This document shows positions 46,236 through 55,900 of a stretch of DNA of 64,000 bases, piece by piece. The position numbers and the translations under genes were made by a program. This stretch comes from Diogma glabrata (Eukaryota; Arthropoda; Insecta; Diptera; Cylindrotomidae), in contig OY856186.1 of assembly GCA_963693315.1 (NCBI GenBank), positions 75,606,837 to 75,670,836 of the forward strand, read 5' to 3'. The notes under the pieces were generated by a model. That model was not told where the DNA came from. It saw only the letters and a program-made list of their open reading frames with translations, and did no database searches. Position 1 is the first letter of the stretch, and the number at the start of each line of letters is the position of its first letter.

Positions 46236-46616
46236 TTACATTACTAAATTCCGTAGAGTTATAGAATAACGTCTAGCTAAGATTGATCCATCATTTGTAG
46301 GAATGTATGAGTGATATCCTTGTGTTCCATGAACTGTTTTTAAATTGGCGTATCTATCAGCTAGTTGATTTCGTTTTGCAATGTAGCCTGCCTCCGTTAA
46401 ATAGAAAAAATGCATGTTATCTTGAAAATTGACTGGAGTTGCTGCTCAGTTATATAACTCCAGAGGTGTTGATATAATTTTGTCGTATTCTTTCTTAAGA
46501 CTTGTTCTGGCTGCTTTTCTTTTTACTTTTCCTCCAATTCCATCATTCCATCCTTTGCCGCGCGATGTTGCATGAAAATGCCACTCACATGCTAATTTGT
46601 ATTTATTTAAATGCAT
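46236..46616 (-). pseudogene. Broken ORF with an HATS-GKG-DG-GG-KR domain (mobile-element derived?)
   Basis: An ATG at 46616-46614 opens a minus-strand frame of 126 codons with one in-frame TGA, ending at TAA (46238-46236). It reads CEWHFHATSRGKGWNDGIGG then KVKRKAARTSL, YDKIISTPLELYN, the TGA, and later GTQGYHSYIPTNDGSILARR. The WHF-ATSHGKG--DG-GG--KR pattern is one I recall from many uncharacterised arthropod and cnidarian proteins, usually multicopy. I know of no established function. The TGA replaces what is normally a Trp in this context (YNW-like), so one point mutation explains it. It lies just upstream of the RT at 45040-46200 on the same strand, but ends with its own stop. Confidence 0.55.
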
Positions 46617-47299
46617 ACCTGCATTTTGAGCTATATAACATTAAAATCAGTAAAGTAGTTTTGACTGTAGAGTCATTTCAATACACCAGTTTCGAGCAAC
46701 TTCTTGATTTTTCAACACCCTGTATCTTAAGACAGGGTTAAAAAAAAACTAAAAACGCAGAAATTTTTTTTTTATTAATGTCAACGAATTCCAATACCTA
46801 AATATACAAAATTAAAACCTCATTTCCAGACCTTGCTGAATTCACGTGTTTTTCACCTATAGACCTTTTTATTACCTACAACTTTTGCTTCAAACTTTTT
46901 TCGATAGAAGGTCTAGTTTCGCTGAAAATCATGAAAAACCATTTTCTACACATAAAAACTTACCCTATTTCACGCCCGTAGGCCGTAGCTCTGACATTTA
47001 ATTTATGTTTACCACCATTTGCGCTTATTTATCCAATAGTTTTCATCCTGTTACTAATTTTTTTCTCACAAAAAGCTATTTTGACTGGTCTATCTGGAAA
47101 TTTATCGAATGTTCTCTGTAAAGAAATTTTGTTTTTGCTTAGAATTTAGACTTAGACTCTAGATTCTAGAAAAATAAAAAAGTATTGAAATAATTCCTGT
47201 TGCAGAACGAAAGATGGTTTAATTTGGAATGCGAAAAAGTTGACAATTTAAGCAATGTTTTAATTGCAATTGAGTAGAAATACAACCAACGAGAATATT
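46617..47299. other. AT-rich DNA, nothing recognised
   Basis: One 79-codon plus-strand frame (46502-46741) is antisense to the broken ORF above. No other feature. Confidence 0.45.
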
Positions 47300-47305
47300 G
47301 TAGTT

Positions 47306-47640
47306 AATAGTATATTAAGAAACTAGTTTCATAATCGACGATTTTATCGCACGCAATCTGTTTAGAAAACGACCCGCGCAGCGGGGAGTTTTCTGAAGGA
47401 TAAGTGCGATAAAACGTCTTATGAAACGAGTTTTTTATACTATTTTTTCTATTTTGCATTTTTTGTCTTGAAATTTTAAAATAGTATATTAAGAAACTAG
47501 TTTCATAATCGACGATTTTATCGCACGCAATCTGTTTAGAAAACGACCCGCGCAGCGGGGAGTTTTCTAAAGGATAAGTGCGATAAAACGTCTTATGAAA
47601 CGAGTTTTTTATACTATTTTTTCTATTTTGCATTTGTTGT
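47306..47640. repeat. Foldback unit duplicated in tandem (174-bp period)
   Basis: Each unit is itself a hairpin: GTTTCATAATCGACG with TTTTATCGCAC on the left, and GTGCGATAAAACGTC with TTATGAAAC on the right. Between them is a GC-rich core, GACCCGCGCAGCGGGGAG. The unit starting ATAGTATATTAAGAAACTAG at 47307 repeats almost unchanged at 47481. Architecture is like the element at 1212-1366. The 109-codon frame over it (47304-47633) contains the same protein stretch twice and is not a gene. Confidence 0.85.
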
Positions 47641-47651
47641 CTTGAAATTTT

Positions 47652-48460
47652 AAAAAATATTTTTTATGTTTTAATGTTTTAAAGAAAATTTCTAAAAATT
47701 TCAATTCAAAATAGTAAGCTCTGCGTTTCATCATATTTCTATATATTTTTTTGTTGCAAAACTTGCTTTCATAAAATGTGTATTTTATTAAAATATAGTC
47801 AATTTGATATTTTGTTATAATTACTAATTATTTTAATTAATTAAAATATTAAACACTAATTTAGATTATTTTTTAATAATAAGATTAATTATAAGAATAA
47901 TTTTATTTATATAATTATTCGTTTTAACTTTCACTGACGTTTGTATGACCAATGTGACCAACCTTGAAAAACAAAACTTTGCGTATCTTAATGAAGGCCA
48001 TTTCGATACGAATTTGAGTATCGAAATGACTTTATTTTAGACGCAAAATAGAAAAAATATTTTTTATGTTTTAATGTTTTAAAGAAAATTTCTAAAAATT
48101 TCAATTCAAAATAGTAAGCTCTGCGTTTCATCATATTTCTATATATTTTTTTGTTGCAAAACTAGCTTTCATAAAATGTGTATTTTATTAAAATATAGTC
48201 AATTTGATATTTTGTTATTATTACTAATTATTTTAATTAATTAAAATATTTAACACTAATTTAGATTATTTTTTAATAATAAGATTAATTAATAAGAATA
48301 ATTTTATTTATATAATTATTCGTTTTAACTTTCACTGACGATTGTATGATCAATGTGACCAACCTTGAAAAACAAAAATTTGCGTATCTTAATGAAGGCC
48401 ATTTCGATACGCATTTGGGTATCGAAATGACTTTATTTTAGACGCAAAATAGAAAAAATA
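47652..48460. repeat. Tandem duplication of a 400-bp AT-rich unit
   Basis: The sequence from AAATATTTTTTATGTTTTAA at about 47655 recurs 400 bp later and is nearly identical for the whole length. Each copy ends with a small hairpin containing CGATACG and GTATCG, then GACGCAAAATAGAAAA. That last word is the approximate inverse of TTTTCTATTTTGCAT at the end of the preceding foldback units. The foldback and this unit may therefore be one element with internal duplication. Very few differences between copies, so recent. Confidence 0.85.
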
Positions 48461-48669
48461 ATAAATGCGTTCGTTGTACACTTACTAATCAGTGCATTGA
48501 ATCCAAAGGTGATTTAGGAATAGTTTTTATCAAATTGAGAGTTAGACCAATTCGAATGGATGACAACACAGTATATTCTGTTTGTAAAACCATCACAGGT
48601 TACTTTAGGGATAGAATCGAAAAACTGAATTCTAGTGAATTGAACCTATTATTGAATAAATATTTTTGA
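48442..48669 (+). CDS. Unrecognised open frame without ATG near its start; related copy at 52738
   Basis: An open frame of 75 codons directly follows TTTTATTTTAG, a possible acceptor. It reads CVRCTLTNQCIESKGDLGIV, then FIKLRVRPIRMDDNTVY and ends RIEKLNSSELNLLLNKYF. It is lysine/leucine-rich and protein-like. The segment TTACTAATCAGTG through AATTGAGAGT has a clear homologue at 52738-52820. There the same protein frame, ELRKRLGIAFIELRVRPF, is kept apart from one missing base. That suggests a mobile-element ORF or a duplicated exon. No known domain recognised. It lies upstream of, and on the same strand as, the Spire exon, but nothing links them. Confidence 0.35.
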   Translation, partial: TQNRKNNKCVRCTLTNQCIESKGDLGIVFIKLRVRPIRMDDNTVYSVCKTITGYFRDRIEKLNSSELNLLLNKYF

Positions 48670-49422
48670 GTTAGTCAACACTCAAAGCTTACTTGTTATG
48701 ATCTACTTGATTTTGTTAAAGTACATATTGGATTCACTGTTTCCAATTCACTAATTCAATTTTATTTGAAGTAAGCATAATTGTATATAAATTTTAATTA
48801 TTTGAAACATCTACATATTTTCTAAAATTCTAAACAAATCGATGCTTTGTTCTTTTAACTGAAACTTTTTAATCTGTTTGTGCTTGCAACGCTGATTTTT
48901 AAAATAAAAAAAAACTATTAAAGATAGCGGGATCGTTTACGAATTTTGTATGATTTTCATAAAATCAACTCAATTAAGTAGCGTTTCAATATAATAGTTG
49001 TCTTTTGGTAACTAACTGTTCAAACATCAAATAATTTGCATTTTGTTCAATCTTAATCATCATTGTTATGTTTCTAAAATTATTCGGTTTTGATTTGATT
49101 TTTTATTTAACATTTCCTATATCACTTACAATTAAATGTTATTCTCTTTTCATTTTTCAAAGTCTTATACATACATTGAAAAATACTTTCTCAGTTAAAT
49201 CTTATAACAATTGATAATTGCTTTATAATAGAATTTCTATTACAGTTTTAAACAACCAGTAGCGTCATTATAAAAATTAGAAGTAAAAGTTTGAAGAAAC
49301 AATTTACTTAAGAAATTCTGGTAAAATTTAATACAAATGGTAACCAAACAAGATATCGCTTTAAATTGGCGAACACAAATGGTTGTGCAAAAAGAAATCT
49401 TAATAATGGTGTAATTATAAAA
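48670..49422. other. AT-rich flank upstream of the Spire-family exon
   Basis: It should contain the 5' UTR or upstream intron of the Spire-family gene. A short frame at 48685-48780 (QHSKLTCYDLLDFVKVHIGF) may continue the orphan frame at 48442. In the Spire frame the sequence is open back to a TAA at 49309-49311, so the coding exon could start slightly upstream of the ATG chosen. An out-of-frame ATG at 49337 would make a short upstream ORF. No promoter identified. Confidence 0.4.
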
Positions 49423-49678
49423 ATGAATAAATTAAAGAAATCCGTATATTTTTGTTCGAATACTGATGAATGCCAAAGTTTAATGGACATTTTGAAATCA
49501 TTTAATGCACCGATATCCGAGGAACAAGCATGGGCATTAATTTATCAATCGGTTTCTTTATATCGGGACTATGTGAAATTAAATGTTTACAATATCAAAC
49601 ATATATGTATACCAAGGAAAACATCAAATTTAAATGTACATAGAGATGGAAGTGTTCATATAAATGTTGATAATAATG
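49423..49678 (+). CDS. Spire-family actin nucleator, N-terminal KIND-domain exon
   Basis: Spire proteins nucleate actin filaments with a row of WH2 domains and bind formins through an N-terminal KIND domain. They act in vesicle transport and oocyte polarity. From the ATG at 49423 the exon encodes 85 codons plus one base. Residues 18-42 contain CQSLMDILKSFNAPISEEQA followed by WALIYQ, the hallmark start of the KIND fold (L--IL--(F/Y)-API-EEQAWA-(I/C)YQ). Residues 71-82 (NVHRDGSVHINV) match the second conserved KIND strand (V-RDG-V-). The exon ends in AATG/GTAAGT, phase 1. The next exon (59139) supplies the two bases needed. The start is uncertain: the frame is open to 49312, and an upstream exon may add residues. 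Other KIND proteins are possible, but the continuation favours Spire. No disabling change. Confidence 0.78.
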
Positions 49679-49689
49679 GTAAGTTCTAA

Positions 49690-51842
49690 TTTTTTTAATT
49701 CTATTTTAATCAATAATAAAATTTTAATTTTGTGTTTCCTTTACATGTTTTAGCCTTTTGTATAATAAATTTATTTATGACAATCACATTAATTATACAT
49801 ACTAAATGTTTAACACTTTACAGCAAAATAATTTTTTAAAACCATAATAAAAAAAAGTCTTTCAAGTGCAAATCTAACTTGCTCGCCAACGGAAAAGAAC
49901 CAAATATAAAAAACAATTGATATAATGTTGTGTTGTTAGTAATTGTGTTGATTGACAATGTTTCGAAAACTGTGGCGTGGAAATTGTAAAAAAAATTGCA
50001 ATGTTTCTTAAACTAAGTGATATTTCAAATGATGAAATGTGCCACTCGATTTGGGTTAAAAAAGTTTAATTTACTCTCTTTCACTCCCTTCCCCTCAAAA
50101 CAGAAATAGCCTAAAATGCATAGGTGATTTGTATAATGTGTTGAATCGGAAATTTGCCCATGCTACGCGTTTCCATTGCATATTACTAAAATTTGATATT
50201 AACGAGATATTCAGGTTTAGAGGCCTAAATTTTAGGAATTTTTAGTATTCATTTTTTACAGACTGTTTATTGGCATTGTAAGAATACAAAAAAATCATAA
50301 ATTCGAAAAGTTATATCCTGGTGAAGTGGATGGGGGCTATAAAAAGGGGTGCGTTCTGGTCGACGTCGTACCAAGCCCTTGTATTTTTCTAAAACAAAAC
50401 AATTTTAAAAATTCTTCGTTACACAAGATGTCGTTCTGGTTCAGCCAGAAAAAACAAAACAAACTATAGAGAGATATACAAAGAAGAGTTTCACCAAATT
50501 TCAAGTGAGTCAATCGAGTAGAACTTAAGATATCATGTCGACCATCTCGAAAAAATAAGTTTCGAGAAAAATACGTTGTGTTCACTAAACGTGAAATATT
50601 TACAACAAAATAGTATTTCCCAAGAGAACCAATGCTTAGATCCTCAGACAACGTCTGCTGTTTGATTTGCTCCGCCCGACCGGTTTAGTTGCCACGTTAC
50701 CAAAGCCGCTGTAACCTCGAAAATAGTTGTATTATAAACCGTAGACCCGAGATATTACGAGTGTCTATAATTGTAGTACTGCTAGTTGACCACTGTTCAT
50801 TATTATTAATTACATCAGTTATCAAAACTGATTTTTTTAATAAAGAGTGCCCCAATTCCGTAAAATGCTTCACTTCTCAAAAACAGACACCAATCGTCAA
50901 CGAAGTTTTTTTCAGGTTTCTCTTTTGATCGTTATTGTTTTTATACCGACGAAGTAAATGTTTATGCTCAAAACTTTACTGAAATTCAATTCGGATTTGA
51001 TAAATTCGTTCCTTTTTCAATAATTAAACCACAACAAAAGTATTTGTATTTGAAGGTGGTCAAATCGGCTCTTAAAGGGCCCATACACTATCAGTTTTGA
51101 ATGACAATCAACATAATTGACATTCATGACTGACTGTACATGTACTGACTGTCAAATTTTACGACTATAAAATTTTATACTTGTTTGAATATTTATCATC
51201 AATCAAGATTGACATTCATGATTGATCGTATATATATATATATACACAAACGTGGATTATTAATTACTTAGATTATAAAATATCTCGAACCCAGAATCTT
51301 ATCACATCAATATTGAAACCTCATCAGTATTCTCGTTCCAGGTTAAATAAAATAGCAGACCCCCCAATTTGCACAAAAAAATCTCTTTCTTTATTATGAA
51401 AACTTCAAAAACATGCCAAAGTTTATTCCATGAAGTGGCAATTCAATAATATTGTAACAAACATATTGTTACGATTACAGAAAAATCCAGACGATTACAG
51501 TGACTTCCAGGCAAATCAAATCACAACAAAACACAACAACCAAATAATTGAAATGAATAGTGTTGTTGTTGTACTTCGTGGAATTTGGGTCAACAATAAA
51601 TAAAATTGAATCATTTTATGAATCAAATCAGCATAACGTAAAGTAATCGAATATTCTACTATTTTCTCAAGGCTTGTAAAAGGTGACCTCGAATTATCTA
51701 GAAGGTTTGCAGAAATGTATAAAAGCAATTGTAATTGTAGATTAGGATTTAGTTTTATTTTAAACCTGCGATAGTGAAGTTATAATTATAAAAGTGATTT
51801 TTAAATTATTTTTTTAAAAAATATTTGTAGGCTGTAATTTTA
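49690..51842. other. AT-rich intronic DNA; possible LTR start near 51467
   Basis: 50.0-50.3 kb resembles the satellite-related sequence at 58.7 kb (CAATGTTTCTTAAA and CAAATGA words). From TGTTACGATTACAG (51467) to about 51840 there is a TATAAAAGC promoter-like box (51718). Sequence after the foldback (52500-52600) looks like its continuation, so this may be a solo LTR interrupted by the foldback. Not proven. A TA microsatellite lies at 51228-51243. Confidence 0.3.
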
Positions 51843-51901
51843 ATTTTCAAATTAAAACAAAATTCGTTGGTTGAAGCCTAATTATTTTATTTATAAAATT
51901 T

Positions 51902-51942
51902 ATTTTGACGTTTCGATATAATTTATATCATCTTCAGAAAAT
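51902..51942 (-). ncRNA. Hammerhead-ribozyme-like core (left arm, minus strand)
   Basis: Exact inverse of the motif described at 52398-52438, carried in the left arm of the foldback. Confidence 0.35.
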
Positions 51943-52029
51943 GGTAAAAAAATGAAACAATCAAAAATAATAATACAAAAGAAAAGAAAAAACTAAACGG
52001 AAATATGTTCAAAAATTTTACGATTTTCA

Positions 52030-52296
52030 GAGGAAAATCCAGCACCATCCAAACAGATGAGGGAGAGAAACGTCAACCGACGCAGACAATTAAACAAACG
52101 CCGAAAGTTAAAAAGGAAACAGCTCCAAGCCCATAACGAAGTGAGCGATGTAAAAGAGGTGGTTCAAATAGCTGCAAACGGGGACGAATCGCAGCTGAAA
52201 ATGAGAATGGTTCAGGGACATGACAGTGTGAAACACTCAAAGGGAAGAGATAAGGAGCACTTTAGAGATAATGAGAATCCCTACTCATCACCGTAA
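52030..52296 (+). CDS. Arg/Lys-rich small ORF carried inside the young foldback
   Basis: From the ATG at 52057 a 79-codon frame starts MRERNVNRRRQLNKRRKLKR and ends RDNENPYSSP. It can be read nine codons further back to a TTTTCAG acceptor-like site at 52024-52030. The first third is a strongly basic, coiled-coil-like stretch and the rest is mixed and acidic. Base composition is clearly more GC-rich than the arms, so this segment was probably captured from elsewhere. I recognise no family. It is uninterrupted and sits exactly between the arms (4-17 bp from each). Confidence 0.45.
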   Translation, partial: EENPAPSKQMRERNVNRRRQLNKRRKLKRKQLQAHNEVSDVKEVVQIAANGDESQLKMRMVQGHDSVKHSKGRDKEHFRDNENPYSSP

Positions 52297-52397
52297 AATC
52301 GAAAAAAAAAATGAAATCGTAAAATTTTTGAACATATTTCCGTTTAGTTTTTTCTTTTCTTTTGTATTATTATTTTTGATTGTTTCATTTTTTTACC

Positions 52398-52438
52398 ATT
52401 TTCTGAAGATGATATAAATTATATCGAAACGTCAAAAT
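52398..52438 (+). ncRNA. Hammerhead-ribozyme-like core (right arm)
   Basis: In order: ATTTT, CTGAAGA (fits the conserved CUGANGA), one extra T, the palindrome GATATAAATTATATC as stem II, GAAA, CGTC (a GUC cleavage triplet with ACGU as a minimal stem III), then AAAAT. ATTTT and AAAAT could pair as stem I. This order is that of a type I hammerhead with very short stem III, as known from Penelope-like retroelements. The extra T after CTGAAGA breaks the usual 10.1-11.1 pair, so activity is doubtful. It may instead be only a conserved sequence mark of that element class. Confidence 0.35.
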
Positions 52439-52737
52439 AAATTTTATAAATAAAATAATTAGGCTTCAACCAACGAATTTTGTTTTAATTTGAAAATTTT
52501 TAAATTAGTTTTTGCGAATAAAGTTTCAAGTGTTATTAAGTAGAAATAATTTGTGTATTATTTTAAACGTTGTATTAACGTAACGTTGTATTATTACTGG
52601 AAATTTATACAATCAACCGTTGGAGTTTCTGAAGCTGTTACAAGAATATTCTAGTTAGGAATATTGTTTGCTGTATTGTTTTCCTATTGTTGTGGAACAA
52701 TTAAGTTGATGAATACCTAATAAAACATGGTGTTTGT

Positions 52738-52820
52738 GCTTACTAATCAGTGATCGAACTCAGAAAGAGATTGGGAATTGCGTTTATCGAATTGAGAGTA
52801 AGGCCATTTCGAAGTGAGGT
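52738..52820 (+). repeat. Second copy of the orphan ORF segment at 48442
   Basis: TTACTAATCAGTG is followed by a diverged GATTGGGAATTGCGTTTATC and AATTGAGAGTAAGGCCATTT, aligning with 48500-48580. One base is missing at the CAGTG/ATCGAA position. The protein frame is otherwise conserved (LGIAFIELRVRP against LGIVFIKLRVRP). Confidence 0.55.
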
Positions 52821-53369
52821 TAGAAAAACGTAACAATATGCAAAGAACTTTCAGCAAATCTACGCTAAATAAACACTTTGTTAAGTTCCATCATGTATTA
52901 AAAATTAAATTTTCAAAAATAAATCAAACCACGAATGTTAAATTCGTTACAGTTTTTCTAATCTTACAGTTTTTCTCCTTAAAAATTTTTATAGTGAGCC
53001 ATGGCGGATCGCCACAATAAAAAAAACCAATAAAAAAAACCTAAAAACCTTTTTGATTGTATATTTTTTTATTAAAAAACCAGGAATACAAAACTCAAGT
53101 AATTACTTTAATAAATATCCAAAAAGAAGTCTTAACATAATTTTAGGAATATCTATCACATTTTTTTTGTTTCGTTTTCTTTTGCTTTTCACCGAATTCT
53201 TTTAAATTATTTACTGGGGGTACTTTTACACGGTACCGTTACACTATCTAAACTAAATACAAGTAATAAAGCAACCTTTACCACCAGAAATTTAAATCAT
53301 AAAACGAACGAGGACTGAATCCTTGAGTGAGGACTTCCGAGGTCACTAAATTAGCTTTAACTAACAAGA
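52821..53369. other. AT-rich intronic DNA, nothing recognised
   Basis: A 68-codon frame (52814-53020) starts in the repeat copy above and has no motif. The rest is rich in A and T runs. Confidence 0.4.
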
Positions 53370-55720
53370 TTACCTGAGATCAGAAATCGAACAGGAACCG
53401 ACAACCAGATCGAAAGCAAATTCCAATGCACGCCAAATCTGTAAAAGATTATCACGGAACATTGAATTTGCAGGTCCATGAGGATCATCGGTTCCATTAG
53501 ATCCGCGATACCATATCAGAAACAAATAACAATATAGTAATGTGAACCCCAACGGTCAAAAACAAGATGAAAAAACCTGAAGAATAACACAAAAGATGAC
53601 GCTTTCATATTCTTGGTATGATGAACTCCGATATCTTTACCATTCAGGCTATCACTTTCGTGGGGCACATTGCCAATTCTAGATTTAATGATTGCAGGCA
53701 TAAATTTGGGTGCCAGTTTAGAAGAGAATTTATTAGCTGCATCACTCAAATGGTGTTGAGGTGAAAATGTCCTAACACGAGTTCTCATTTGATTTATTTA
53801 CCCTCTCCGACGCATTACTCTGTGGACGGTAGACTCCAGTTCTAATATGATGAAATCCGATAACAAGTTCTGAAAAGTTTTACTTAAACACTGTCTACCA
53901 TTGTCAGTGTGTAAAAACTCTGGTATTACATATGTCAAAATTCCTTAGGAAGGCGTTCACCTTAGGCGAGGTTGCGTTCCGAAGAGGTTTGAGAAATACA
54001 AACTTAGAGATATAATCACAGATAATTAATTTTACCGTATTTCCGAGTTTGGATCGAGGAAAGGGTCCCAAAAAATCTATAGAGACTCTCAGCCATGAAG
54101 TTATGTTACGAACTGATCACATCGGTGGACGTAAAATTTGGTTCGAGGCCTTTGACTGTTTGCAGGTATTACAAGGCATCGGTGGACGTAAAATTTGGTT
54201 CGAGGCCTTTGACTGTTTGCAGGTATTACAAGACATAACATAATTGTGAACTTGTAACGCCATGCAAGGCAAATAGTATAGGCCTCGGTATAGCAGTAGT
54301 ACTACCATAGTATAGCAGTACTACCATCGTGTCTCTTAAACATTTCAAAAGTTAAAGGTTTTGGTTCCCGGAGCTTTCACACAGGCAAATCATTCGGTAT
54401 TGCTTCCAGTTTTGGTTCTATGCGAATATATAGCTAGCCATCCAAATGTTTCACCAACGGTTTTAAGGGACATTTAGGGACATTTAGACCTTAACTGTGC
54501 ATCTCGGCGTAGTGCTTGTGTTGATAACCTTCATCGTCACGCTTTACCTCATTCGTATGATGTGTTAGTACTTCGGCAAATTCCTCGTTTGTGTCTTCAT
54601 AAAGACGAGATTGAGCATCAGGAGCTGTTTTGGTCCCATTTGGTGGATTATTGTATAGTCCATATGCTGGAGCTTTAGGCTCCACCGAGCCAGTTGGCCA
54701 CTCCAACTCTTTCTGTTACATAAGCCACTTCAGACTCGAATGTTCGGTTACGATCGTGAATCTGTAACCCTCAACATAGGCTCTGAATTTCACTCAAGTT
54801 TCGAAACCGAATAGTTTCTTTGAGATTTATTTAGCTTTTTCGAATGAGGCTATCGGACAATCTTGTTAATCATTATCAACTTGATACAAGACACTACCGA
54901 CCTCTGTCAGGTTAGCGTTACACCGGATAAGGAACTCTTCGCTATAATCGGGATTTAATAGAACTGGAGCTAAAGTCAACAGAATTTTCAAATTTTCAAA
55001 AGCTGATTGGGCTTCCAAGGTCCCTTGGAAGCTTCTTTAAATTAGCTTCTTTAAACTTTTTTTTAGGATATCGGTTATTGGAGATACTACACTCGCTTAT
55101 TTTGAAATTAATCGCTAGTGCCATGCCGCTATACCCAGAAGATAACGCACCTGTTTTGCGTTAGTTGTATATTCCGCATCAGCTCGTCCCTTTTCCGTAT
55201 CCGTTCGAAGACCGTCTTCACCAACAAAAAAACCTAACTAACGTAACTATCTCAAAACAAACTTACTCTTGCTATTTATTGTCAACCCTGCCGCTCCCTC
55301 CAAAACGTCCTTCTTGGTCAGAGAATTGACCGACGAGAATCTAAACATAACCTATTATTCCCAAAACTATTCTGAACCAATACCACTAGCGAGTACCAGG
55401 AATTGTTATAGATTTCTCGATCACGCCTATTTGACGAATCTAATCGAGTTCAGCATAGATCTTTAGCTGAACAGCCGACGATGTGGAATAATGCCTCTGT
55501 TAAAAAGGGACATTATCACCAACATCGATGACATGTTTAACCAAAACAGACTTTCCGAAACCGGAGATTTCAAAAGAATTCTTAATCTTCTCATGTTTCT
55601 GAAGCTTGTCTTAGGTGAGGCCATGCACTTTAATGTCATCAGATTCTCCTCGGTGTGCTCACTGACAAATAAAGGAACAATATCAAAAGCCTCTCAGAAT
55701 CGATACTCAGTTAGAGCCAT
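53370..55720 (-). pseudogene. Ty3/Gypsy pol relic (minus strand)
   Basis: Read 5' to 3' on the minus strand, decayed domains come in pol order. RT start (about 55700-55200): LVKHVIDVGDNVPF, YSTSSAVQLKIYAELD, RIGVIEKS, DSRRLNSLTKKD. RT end (about 55200-55060): GLRTDTEKGRADAEY, KQVRYLLGIAAWH. RNase H (about 55000-54700): APVLLNPDYSEEFLI, GYRFTIVTEHSSLKWLM, TAPDAQSRLYEDTNEEF. Integrase zinc domain: YVMSCNTCKQSKASNQ (54300-54110). Integrase core: WDPFPRSKLGNTVKLIICDY and SKFVFLKPLRNATSPKVNAF (54070-53930). Pol C-terminus: SDAANKFSSKLAPKF and KDIGVHHTKNMKA (53790-53580). The RT core with YxDD is deleted, and many frameshifts occur. Plus-strand frames over it are antisense shadows. Confidence 0.8.
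54121..54234. repeat. 57-bp in-frame tandem duplication in the integrase zinc domain
   Basis: 54121-54177 is repeated at 54178-54234 with at most a base or two changed. At 19 codons it keeps the Gypsy frame and doubles CNTCKQSKASNQ, the second half of the zinc-binding motif. Confidence 0.9.
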
Positions 55721-55900
55721 TTACGCAAACTAGGAACAATATGGAAGCGCATTTGTTTAGTGAAGCCATTCAGAGTGATTGGTACATCGACATATCCCAA
55801 ATTTTTAATTTTTTGTAAAATATACCCAAACAAAAAGTTCAATTTTTAGTCCGGTTGGAGAAAAAAATATTTAGTAAATTTGTTAATTAATTTAAAATTT
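55721..55900. other. Junction between two Gypsy relics
   Basis: Short AT-rich sequence between two pol relics pointing away from each other. No LTR recognised. Confidence 0.4.

Larger units (their letters stand above)
51843..52497. mobile_element. Young foldback element with 184-bp inverted arms
   Basis: The left arm (51843-52026) and right arm (52314-52497) are inverse copies that appear identical by eye over 184 bp, starting ATTTTCAAATTAAAACAAAA. Such identity in a region full of decayed elements means recent insertion or recent arm homogenisation. Each arm carries CTGAAGA, a 15-bp palindrome, GAAA and CGTC, a pattern reminiscent of the hammerhead-ribozyme-bearing ends of Penelope-like elements. 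The 287-bp centre carries an intact small ORF. No transposase or RT. Confidence 0.9.

Noticed and set aside
47304..47633. 109-codon minus-strand frame with an internal duplicated protein segment
   Set aside because: The duplication is the DNA-level 174-bp tandem foldback; no coding signature beyond that.
55269..55733. Plus-strand frames of 65 and 80 codons
   Set aside because: They are antisense to the RT start of the minus-strand Gypsy relic.
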